From Olsenella sp. (GTDB lineage: Bacteria; Actinomycetota; Coriobacteriia; Coriobacteriales; Atopobiaceae), in NCBI GenBank assembly GCA_015062715.1, contig SUUD01000013.1:1-18506 (forward strand): a stretch of 18,506 bases of DNA, read 5' to 3'. A program made the translations under genes and the position numbers. Within the stretch, counting starts at the first letter, position 1. The number at the start of each line of letters is the position of its first letter. The notes under the pieces are model-generated. The model was not told the origin of the DNA and searched no databases. It saw only the letters and a program-made list of their open reading frames with translations. Below are positions 1-4,862 of this stretch, one piece after another.

Positions 1-109
1 CGGCAATCCCGTGGCAGGGGAGGGCGCGCTCGTCTCGGCCACGCTCGACGGGGACGACCTCGTGCTCGAGACGCAGGACGGGACCACCCTCTCGGTGCCG
101 CTGGCGTAG
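1..109 (+). CDS. C-terminal end of an unidentified protein (partial)
   Basis: An open frame enters from the left edge and ends at a TAG at 107-109, giving the last 35 residues of a protein. The visible tail ends DGTTLSVPLA and contains the repeated pattern hydrophobic-Asp-Gly (LDGDDLVLETQDG), which looks like beta-hairpin turns at the end of a beta-rich domain. Codon use (mostly G/C in third position) matches the certain genes in the window, so it is probably a true gene end. The fragment is too short to assign a family. No obvious intrinsic terminator follows it before the tRNA promoter. Confidence 0.6.
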   Translation, partial: GNPVAGEGALVSATLDGDDLVLETQDGTTLSVPLA

Positions 110-176
110 GCGCCTTGCCGCTCCCCACAACTTGCCCACGAATCGCCGCCTTTTTGGGATTCTTGTAGCAGGGTAC

Positions 177-206
177 TTGCGCTTGGGATGGCTTTCTGTG
201 TAGAAT
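177..206 (+). promoter_or_regulatory. Putative promoter for tRNA-Asp
   Basis: TTGCGC (177-182) and TAGAAT (201-206) are separated by 18 nt and lie about 20 nt before the mature tRNA 5' end. They resemble vegetative sigma-factor -35 and -10 elements. This is the most AT-rich patch between the upstream gene and the tRNA. Placement by pattern only. Confidence 0.4.
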
Positions 207-226
207 TACTTTCGCACGTTGCACGT

Positions 227-303
227 GGGGTGTTAGCTCAGCTGGTTAGAGCGCCGGCCTGTCACGTCGGAGGTCGAGGGTTCAAGTCCCTTACATCCCG
301 CCA
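227..303 (+). tRNA. tRNA-Asp (anticodon GTC)
   Basis: A full cloverleaf can be drawn. The acceptor stem pairs 227-233 with 293-299 (one G-T pair). The D stem is GCTC/GAGC (236-239/249-252). The anticodon stem is 254-258/266-270 with loop CTGTCAC and anticodon GTC at 261-263. The T stem is 276-280/288-292 with loop TTCAAGT. The discriminator base is G (300), as is usual for tRNA-Asp, and the CCA end is encoded at 301-303. A terminator follows 12 nt later, so it is probably transcribed alone. Confidence 0.97.
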
Positions 304-314
304 CGAACTTTCAG

Positions 315-340
315 CGTCCCCGTCCGCGGGGACGTTTTTT
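315..340 (+). terminator. Intrinsic terminator of tRNA-Asp
   Basis: An 8-bp GC-rich stem (315-322 with 327-334, CGTCCCCG/CGGGGACG) with a 4-nt loop is followed directly by six T residues (335-340). It sits 12 nt after the tRNA CCA end. Confidence 0.93.
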
Positions 341-348
341 GTTATACG

Positions 349-565
349 GGTACTGCGCTGCCGGGCCCGCACCGAACGCGATTCCCGTTCCGTGCGCCGC
401 CGAGGGGGCCAGATTGCCCGCACAGAACGCAATTTGGGTTCCGTGCGCCACGATCGGGGCTGGGCTGCCTGCATGGAACGCAATTCCCGTTCCATGCATG
501 GACAGGCCCGATATCGTGCGATACTCCATTTGGTCACTGCCGAAGCTGCAAACGGTACTGCGCTG
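349..565. repeat. Pair of 12-nt direct repeats bracketing the palindrome array
   Basis: GGTACTGCGCTG occurs at 349-360 and again at 554-565. Each copy is preceded by an ACGG-type context. The two copies enclose about 193 nt that contain the whole 51-nt palindromic array. The arrangement resembles a target-site duplication or recombination footprint, but no transposase or terminal inverted repeat is visible, so its meaning is inferred. Confidence 0.45.
366..500. repeat. Three 51-nt-spaced palindromic repeats
   Basis: The core GAACGC starts at 374, 425 and 476, an exact 51-nt period. Each unit can fold into a hairpin: 368-378/386-396 (one mismatch), 419-428/438-447 (one mismatch) and 470-480/488-498 (11 bp, perfect). 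In the third unit both arms change together (GCAC/GTGC becomes GCAT/ATGC), so pairing is kept. Units 1 and 2 are also similar outside the stems. Open frames run through the array only because 51 is a multiple of 3. The remainder of the 341-654 gap, up to the Rrf2 gene, shows no clear gene; a TACCAT at 602-607 is a weak -10 candidate for that gene. Confidence 0.8.
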
Positions 566-654
566 GATGCGGGACTCTGTCATATTCATGTGTTGGGCTG
601 ATACCATTGCACACAAGGCGCCCTGCAAGGCCACGCGAGACTGACGGGGGACCC

Positions 655-1137
655 ATGGACATCACGCGCAAGACGGACTACGCGCTCCGCATGCTCGCCG
701 AGCTGGTCAGGCATCCGGGAGAGGTTCTCTCCGTTCGCATCGCGGCGGAGGAGAACGGCGTTCCCTACTCGTTTGCACGCTCCATCCAGCACGACCTCGT
801 GCGTGCCGGCCTCATCGAGAGCGTACGCGGCTCCCGAGGGGGCATGAGGATCGCCGTCGACCCCGAAAAGACGACGCTGCTCGAGGTGATCGAGTCGGTC
901 CAGGGCGAGCTCCTCGCCTCGGACTGCGACAGCGTGGGGGATGACGGCGGACCCTGCCCGCGCATGCCGTCCTGCCCCTTCAACCCCGTGTTCTGCGGGG
1001 CCTCGGCGCTGCTGCGCGACTACTACGCGTCCGTTTCGCTGTCCGACATCGTCTTTGGCCGCAAGGCGCCCTCCATCCCCGAGCGCTATTGGAGCGAGCA
1101 CGCCTTCGACTTCCTCGGTACGGCCGAGGAGGAGTAG
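655..1137 (+). CDS. Rrf2/IscR-family transcriptional regulator
   Basis: The 160-residue product begins MDITRKTDYALRML, the typical start of Rrf2 proteins, with a winged helix-turn-helix over residues 1-75 (PYSFARSIQHDLVRAGLIESVRGSRGG as helix and wing, split here across residues 37-63). Cysteines at 91, 101, 107 and 114 lie where IscR and NsrR hold a [2Fe-2S] or [4Fe-4S] cluster, so it is probably an iron-sulfur sensor of oxidative or nitrosative stress or of Fe-S status; target genes are not known. ATG 655 is chosen because homology starts there and a GGGGG-type ribosome site precedes it; an in-frame upstream ATG at 607 would add residues outside the family. It lies 42 nt before the mutY-like gene, and rubrerythrin is next, so the three could share an oxidative-damage theme. 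The exact sensor type is not determined. Confidence 0.9.
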   Translation: MDITRKTDYALRMLAELVRHPGEVLSVRIAAEENGVPYSFARSIQHDLVRAGLIESVRGSRGGMRIAVDPEKTTLLEVIESVQGELLASDCDSVGDDGGPCPRMPSCPFNPVFCGASALLRDYYASVSLSDIVFGRKAPSIPERYWSEHAFDFLGTAEEE

Positions 1138-1167
1138 CGCCGCCCCGGCCTACGGCGCTCCCTGCGC

Positions 1168-1173
1168 TACACT
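1168..1173 (+). promoter_or_regulatory. Possible -10 element (leaderless start of mutY-like gene)
   Basis: TACACT ends 6 nt before ATG 1180, and no purine-rich ribosome site precedes that ATG. A transcript starting at or next to the ATG would be leaderless, which is common in Actinomycetota. No convincing -35 is visible. The gene could equally be read from the Rrf2 transcript. Confidence 0.3.
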
Positions 1174-1179
1174 GGGCCC

Positions 1180-2049
1180 ATGGGACCCGACGCCAACATC
1201 GACGACTTTCGCCAGCTCGTGCTTGCGCGAGGCAGGGAGCTCTACCGCGACCTTCCCTGGCGGCGCACGCGCGACCCCTATGCCATCTGGCTCTCGGAGG
1301 TCATGCTCCAGCAGACGCAGGTGACGCGCGTGGACGGGCGCTGGCAGCGCTGGCTGATGCGGTTCCCCACCGTGGACGCGCTGGCAGAAGCTGAGGTGGC
1401 CGACGTCCTCGAGGAGTGGCAGGGCATGGGGTACAACCGGCGGGCGCTTGCGCTGCGCAACGCCGCCCGGGCCGTGATGGACGGGGGAGGGGAGCTGCCG
1501 CGCGACGAGCGCGACCTTGTCGCCCTCCCGGGCATTGGGCCCGCCACGGCCGCCGGCATCCGCGCGTTCGCCTTTAACCTTCCCGCGACCTACCTCGAGA
1601 CCAACGTCCGCACGGTCTTCCTCCACGAGCTCTTCTCGGACGCAGAGGACGTGCCCGATTCCGCGATCGTGCCCCTCGTGCGCGACACCTGCCCGGCCGA
1701 TGCGTCGGACCCCGCAGACGACCCGCGCACCTGGTACTACGCCCTGCTCGACTATGGCGCCCACCTCAAGCGGACCGTGCCCAACCCCAGCAGGCGCTCG
1801 CGCACGCACGTGCGCCAGTCGCGCTTCGAGGGGTCGCATCGCCAGAAGCGTGCCGAGGTGGTGCGCCTGCTGCTCGAGGCCCATCAGCTGGGGATGGGCC
1901 TTGACGAGGGGGCCGTCCTGGACGGCATCGCCCGTGCCGAGGCCGCGGCGGGGCGCCCCGCGCCCGACCCGTGCGAACTCCTCGCCATCCTCGACGAGCT
2001 CGTTGCCGAGGGCTTCTGCCGCATGCAGGATGGGGCATGGTATGTGTAG
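1180..2049 (+). CDS. mutY: MutY-like A/G-specific adenine DNA glycosylase, short form without Fe-S cluster
   Basis: The 289-residue product is a HhH-GPD DNA glycosylase expected to remove adenine mispaired with 8-oxoguanine. LPWRRTRDPYAIWLSEVMLQQTQ (residues 25-47, written here as two overlapping family motifs PWR and SEVMLQQTQ) carries the MutY catalytic Glu40; the helix-hairpin-helix LPGIGPATA is at 116-124. The usual catalytic Asp after the hairpin (LDGN in E. coli MutY) is Glu140 in LETNV. Only scattered cysteines occur, so the CX6CX2CX5C cluster of MutY and Nth is missing, and so is the C-terminal NUDIX-like domain of full MutY (about 350 residues). From memory, this ETN-type short form is a recognised subgroup in several phyla, with activity inferred. 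A unique C-terminal region (about 215-289) resembles a small winged domain. Downstream is rubrerythrin, upstream the Rrf2 regulator. Confidence 0.85.
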   Translation: MGPDANIDDFRQLVLARGRELYRDLPWRRTRDPYAIWLSEVMLQQTQVTRVDGRWQRWLMRFPTVDALAEAEVADVLEEWQGMGYNRRALALRNAARAVMDGGGELPRDERDLVALPGIGPATAAGIRAFAFNLPATYLETNVRTVFLHELFSDAEDVPDSAIVPLVRDTCPADASDPADDPRTWYYALLDYGAHLKRTVPNPSRRSRTHVRQSRFEGSHRQKRAEVVRLLLEAHQLGMGLDEGAVLDGIARAEAAAGRPAPDPCELLAILDELVAEGFCRMQDGAWYV

Positions 2050-2168
2050 ACCGACCGAATGGGAGGTCTGTTAACCGCGTCTAACTGCAAATCATTGGCT
2101 ACCATAGTCGCGTCAGGAAGTTCCGGCGCCAGGAGGGCGCCGACAACGACAAAGAAGGAGAGGGAACC
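2050..2168 (+). promoter_or_regulatory. Rubrerythrin promoter and 5' UTR with small hairpin
   Basis: This 119-nt gap contains TACCAT (2100-2105) as a -10 candidate in its most AT-rich part, with no good -35. A 7-bp hairpin (CGGCGCC 2124-2130 with GGCGCCG 2136-2142) displays AGGAG in its loop, and the true ribosome site AAGGAGAGGG follows just before ATG 2169. A separate promoter for rubrerythrin is likely but its position is uncertain. Confidence 0.4.
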
Positions 2169-2714
2169 ATGGCCGTTGAGTTCGAGAGCTCCCAGACCAA
2201 GAAGAACCTCGAGTTCGCCTTTGCCGGCGAGTCGCAGGCCACCAACAAGTACGCCTACTATGCGAGCAAGGCCAAGAAGGAGGGCTACGTCCAGATTTCG
2301 GACATCTTCACCGAGACCTCCGGCAACGAGCGCGAGCACGCCAAGCTCTGGTTCAAGTACCTGCACGGCGGCGAGGTGCCCGACACCCTGACCAACCTGC
2401 TCGACGCCGCCGCCGGCGAGAACGAGGAGTGGACCAGCATGTACGCCGGCTTCGCCGAGACCGCCAAGGAGGAGGGCTTCGCCGAGATCGCGGCCAAGTT
2501 CACCATGGTCGGCGCCATCGAGAAGGCCCACGAGGAGCGCTATCGCAAGCTCGCCGCCCACGTCGAGGCCGGCGACGTCTTCGAGCGCGAGGGCGTCAAG
2601 GTCTGGAAGTGCCTCAACTGCGGCCACCTGCACGTCGGCGCCACCGCTCCCAAGATGTGCCCCGTCTGCAACCACCCGCAGAGCTACTTCGAGGAGCAGG
2701 CGCTCAACTACTAG
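2169..2714 (+). CDS. rbr: Rubrerythrin
   Basis: The 181-residue protein reduces hydrogen peroxide to water in the cytoplasm of anaerobes, taking electrons through its rubredoxin domain. An N-terminal ferritin-like four-helix domain (about 1-145) shows the diiron ligands: Glu21 in AGESQA, Glu54 and His57 in NEREHAK, the second Glu pair region ENEEW/AGFAE at 84-97, and Glu119/His121 in IEKAHEERY. The C-terminal rubredoxin-like domain has CLNC (148-151) and CPVC (164-167), the iron site. Length fits classical rubrerythrin (about 180-190). ATG 2169 follows a strong AAGGAGAGGG site. It has its own terminator at 2747, so it is probably monocistronic or the last gene after mutY. It suggests an anaerobic or microaerophilic life. 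Confidence 0.97.
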   Translation: MAVEFESSQTKKNLEFAFAGESQATNKYAYYASKAKKEGYVQISDIFTETSGNEREHAKLWFKYLHGGEVPDTLTNLLDAAAGENEEWTSMYAGFAETAKEEGFAEIAAKFTMVGAIEKAHEERYRKLAAHVEAGDVFEREGVKVWKCLNCGHLHVGATAPKMCPVCNHPQSYFEEQALNY

Positions 2715-2746
2715 CCTGTTCCAGCCCGCGACCATAGGGCAATGCG

Positions 2747-2775
2747 ACGCCCGCCCCTTGTGGGGCGGGCGTTTT
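2747..2775 (+). terminator. Intrinsic terminator of rubrerythrin
   Basis: A 10-bp stem CGCCCGCCCC/GGGGCGGGCG (2748-2757 with 2762-2771) with loop TTGT is followed by TTTT (2772-2775); A2747 can pair with the first T. It lies 33 nt after the rubrerythrin stop. Confidence 0.92.
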
Positions 2776-2797
2776 GTTAACAGCAGGGGTCGCTGCG

Positions 2798-2828
2798 TTG
2801 CTAATCCCTAGTGACTTGCTAGGATAAT
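2798..2828 (+). promoter_or_regulatory. metY leader promoter with overlapping inverted repeat
   Basis: TTGCTA (2798-2803) and either TAGGAT (2820-2825, spacer 16) or GATAAT (2823-2828, spacer 19) form a promoter whose start would fall near 2832-2835, on top of the ATG of the leader ORF. An inverted repeat CCTAG-N7-CTAGG (2807-2811/2819-2823), extendable to ATCC(C)TAG/CTAGGAT, fills the spacer and overlaps the -10, the position of a repressor operator. The regulator is unknown. Confidence 0.55.
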
Positions 2829-2833
2829 GAGCC

Positions 2834-2905
2834 ATGAAGAAGAAGCATGCATACAACCGCCTGATCTGCCTGGGGCTGTTCATGCCCAAGCCCGAGCTCA
2901 GCTAG
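2834..2905 (+). CDS. Putative leaderless leader peptide upstream of metY (23 aa)
   Basis: A 23-codon frame starts at ATG 2834 and ends at TAG 2903-2905. The peptide begins MKKKHAYNRL and ends FMPKPELS, with one Cys (12) and an internal Met (17). The predicted transcription start is at or within 2 nt of the ATG and there is no ribosome site, so the ORF is probably translated leaderless. Its last codons (AAG CCC GAG CTC AGC TAG) form the left arm of a hairpin with two alternative partners. This is the layout of an attenuation leader: ribosome position on the ORF would decide which pairing forms before metY, 118 nt downstream. Not similar to any leader peptide I can name; coding status rests on position and structure only. 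Confidence 0.5.
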   Translation: MKKKHAYNRLICLGLFMPKPELS

Positions 2906-2975
2906 CTCGGGCGGCGTCCGGTCATCTCGCTTCGACTCCCCAACGCCAACCGTCGCGCCTGTCCTGAGCTCGGGC
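2890..2975 (+). promoter_or_regulatory. Mutually exclusive RNA pairings in the metY leader (possible attenuator)
   Basis: The segment GCCCGAGCTCAG (2890-2901) can pair locally through its first 9 nt with AGCTCGGGC (2904-2912, loop CAGCT), or through all 12 nt with CTGAGCTCGGGC (2964-2975). The partner segments share the direct repeat AGCTCGGGC. Only one pairing can exist at a time, and a ribosome at the leader ORF stop (2903-2905) would block both. No T-tract follows either stem, so control by Rho or at translation initiation is as possible as intrinsic termination. Confidence 0.5.
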
Positions 2976-3023
2976 CCCCACCACCCGATCATCACGGACC
3001 CACCTCATGACAAGGAGCAGACC

Positions 3024-4337
3024 ATGGCCTTCGAACTCGACCCCACCTTTGCCCAGGACCCCGCCGCCCACTTCAACACCCTGCAGGTCCACGCGGGCCT
3101 GGCCCCCGACCCCGTGACCGGGTCGGCTGCCCTGCCCATCTACGCAACCGCCGCCTGGCAGTTCGACGACGCCGAGGACGCCGCGGCGAAGTTCGCCCTC
3201 TCGCGGCCGGGCAACGTCTACAGCCGCCTCACCAACTCCACGACCGACGCCATCGCGGCGCGCGTCGCCGCCATCGAGGGCGCCGCCTCGGCCGTCGCGG
3301 TCGCCTCGGGCCATGCGGCCGAGATCCTCGCCTTCACCAACGTCGCCCGCGCGGGCGACCACATCGTGGCGTCAGACTCGCTCTATGGCGGGACGTGGAA
3401 CATCCTGCTGCATACCCTGGCCGACCTGGGCATCTCGACCACGTTCGTGCGCAACAACGACGTCGACGCGTTCGTGGCCGCCACGAAAGAGAACACCAAG
3501 TTCTGGTATGTCGAGACCATCGGCAACCCGCTGGTCGACGTCACCGACGTGCCCGCCCTGGTCGAGGCCGCGGCCTCCGTGGGCCTGCCCGTCATCGTGG
3601 ACAACACCTTCGCCACCCCGTACCTGTATCGCCCGGCCGACGACGGGGCGGCCGTCATCATCGAGAGCCTGACCAAGTGGATCGGTGGCCATGGCGCGAC
3701 CATCGGCGGCGCCATCATCGACGCCGGCACGTTCGACTGGGCGGCGACCCCGGGCAGGTTCCCCACGCTCACCGAGCCGGACGAGTCCTACCACGGCGCC
3801 ATTTGGACGCAGGCCGCCCCCGCGGCCCCATTTGCCACGCGCGTTCTGGCCCAGCGCCTGCGCGACATGGGCCCGACCCTCTCCCCGTATGCCGCCCAGC
3901 TCATCGGCCTGGGCATCGAGACGCTCAGCCTCCGCGTCCAGCGCCACAGCGACAACGCCCTCGCCGTGGCGAGGTTCCTCGAGAGCCATCCCAAGGTGGC
4001 GTGGGTGCGCTACCCCGGGCTCGAGAACGACCCCAGCCACGAGGTGGCCAGCCGCATCTTGCACAACGGCTTTGGCGGCGTGGTGGTGTTTGGCACCACG
4101 GCCGGCCGCCAGGGCGGCCTCGAGGTCATCAACAACGTCAAGCTGCACACGCTGCTCGCCAACGTGGGTGACGCCAAGAGCCTGATCATCCACCCGGCGT
4201 CGACCACCCACTCCCAGCTCACGGCCGAGCAGCTCGAGGCGGCACACCTCTCCGAGGACCTCATCCGCCTCTCGGTGGGCATCGAGGACGTGGACGACAT
4301 CATCGCCGACCTCGACCAGGCGCTGGCCAAGGTCTAG
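3024..4337 (+). CDS. metY: O-acetylhomoserine sulfhydrylase (O-acetylhomoserine aminocarboxypropyltransferase)
   Basis: The 437-residue PLP enzyme makes homocysteine from O-acetylhomoserine and sulfide in methionine biosynthesis (it can also use methanethiol). It is a Cys/Met-metabolism fold-type I enzyme: NTLQVHAGLAPDPVTGS near the N-terminus and the YSRLTNSTTD segment (66-75) are typical of the MetY branch; the PLP Lys is Lys218 in ESLTKWIGGHG; Asp193 in IVDNTFATPY binds the pyridine nitrogen; and HPASTTHSQL is the C-terminal substrate-binding motif. Length about 430 fits MetY rather than the shorter MetB/MetC/cystathionine lyase enzymes (about 380-400). ATG 3024 has AAGGAG at 3012-3017. 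It is a single gene with a 190-nt structured leader, and is followed by a long palindrome before convergent genes. Confidence 0.93.
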   Translation: MAFELDPTFAQDPAAHFNTLQVHAGLAPDPVTGSAALPIYATAAWQFDDAEDAAAKFALSRPGNVYSRLTNSTTDAIAARVAAIEGAASAVAVASGHAAEILAFTNVARAGDHIVASDSLYGGTWNILLHTLADLGISTTFVRNNDVDAFVAATKENTKFWYVETIGNPLVDVTDVPALVEAAASVGLPVIVDNTFATPYLYRPADDGAAVIIESLTKWIGGHGATIGGAIIDAGTFDWAATPGRFPTLTEPDESYHGAIWTQAAPAAPFATRVLAQRLRDMGPTLSPYAAQLIGLGIETLSLRVQRHSDNALAVARFLESHPKVAWVRYPGLENDPSHEVASRILHNGFGGVVVFGTTAGRQGGLEVINNVKLHTLLANVGDAKSLIIHPASTTHSQLTAEQLEAAHLSEDLIRLSVGIEDVDDIIADLDQALAKV

Positions 4338-4358
4338 CCCTCTCGACGATGTAACTCG

Positions 4359-4469
4359 CGTGTCGGGTGCCGGGTGTGTCGGGGGCCGGAGGCCTGACAC
4401 GTTTTGGGCGGGGCCGCCCCGCCCAAAACGTGTCAGGCCTCCGGCCCCCGACACACCCGGCACCACACG
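4359..4469. repeat. Very long near-perfect palindrome
   Basis: Positions 4366-4414 are the exact reverse complement of 4416-4464: 49-bp arms around a single base (4415). After a 2-nt bulge (4364-4365) pairing continues for 5 bp (4359-4363 with 4465-4469). The inner core is GTTTTGGGCGGGG/CCCCGCCCAAAAC. It starts 21 nt after the metY stop, between the convergent metY and the DUF6485-like gene, so it could act as a two-way terminator, but no T-tract follows immediately. It may also be a mobile or recombinogenic palindromic element. Confidence 0.95.
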
Positions 4470-4470
4470 T

Positions 4471-4566
4471 AGCGTCCTTTTCGGCAAAGTTTGTCCGCAG
4501 GGACGGTCAAGCGGGGAAAACGGCCCTCTTTGCGTCCCTTTCGGCAAAGTTTGTCAAAAGGGACGC
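4471..4566. repeat. Two 35-nt hairpin repeats spaced 60 nt
   Basis: Units at 4472-4506 and 4532-4566 share 30 of 35 positions, including the core TTTCGGCAAAGTTTGTC, at an exact 60-nt offset. Each is flanked by complementary ends: GCGTCCCTTT with AAAGGGACGC (10-bp stem, perfect) in unit 2, and CGTCC with GGACG in unit 1. They fill the gap between the 99-nt palindrome and the end of the DUF6485-like gene. No coding potential is seen here. Confidence 0.8.
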
Positions 4567-4572
4567 ACGGCG

Positions 4573-4860
4573 CTATGCCCCCACGCCGTGGTCTGCGCAG
4601 TGCCTCACGAAGCCCGCGTAGGTAAAGTCCTCCCAGTCATCGGGCCACGTGCCGACGGCGTTGAAGAAGCACGAGGGAATCTCGCCCAGCGCCAGGCACT
4701 TGCAGATGCAGGCGTCGCAGCCGCGGCCGCGCTCGCGGTTGAGCGGGTTGTTGGGGTTGAGCGGGCATTCGACGTCGGTGCAGGTGCAGAAGTGGCGCGA
4801 CGTGGACGCCAGGCAGGCCTCAGCCTCCTCCATGTACCGCTCGTCTCCGTAGGTGGCCAT
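4573..4860 (-). CDS. Cysteine-rich DUF6485-like protein
   Basis: The 95-residue product holds ten cysteines (16, 25, 27, 32, 48, 51, 53, 55, 64, 88), including CTC (25-27) and CDACICKC (48-55), with a conserved-looking stretch ECPLNPNNPLNR. The pattern suggests metal or Fe-S binding; I place it with the DUF6485 family from memory of similar sequences, and its function is unknown. There is no signal peptide or membrane segment. ATG 4860 is chosen over the upstream in-frame ATG (5007), which lies inside nth, because GGAGGG sits 6 nt before 4860. The start is 2 nt after the nth stop, so the two are translationally coupled and this protein might support Nth, for example in Fe-S handling; that is only inference. 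Confidence 0.75.
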   Translation of the reverse strand: MATYGDERYMEEAEACLASTSRHFCTCTDVECPLNPNNPLNRERGRGCDACICKCLALGEIPSCFFNAVGTWPDDWEDFTYAGFVRHCADHGVGA

Positions 4861-4862
4861 GG

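Noticed and set aside
188..601. Plus-strand ORF of 137 codons and minus-strand ORF 262-537
   Set aside because: They are translations of tRNA-Asp, its terminator and the 51-nt repeats; the LAQLVRAPACHVGG-like piece is a well-known tRNA artefact.
339..644. Plus-strand ORF of 101 codons with a 17-residue internal repeat
   Set aside because: The repeated peptide (PAxNAIxVPC) simply reflects the 51-nt DNA period; all frames on both strands stay open and no ribosome site is present.
3372..4547. Minus-strand ORF of 391 codons opposite metY
   Set aside because: Antisense shadow of a clearly identified PLP enzyme; begins inside the hairpin repeats.
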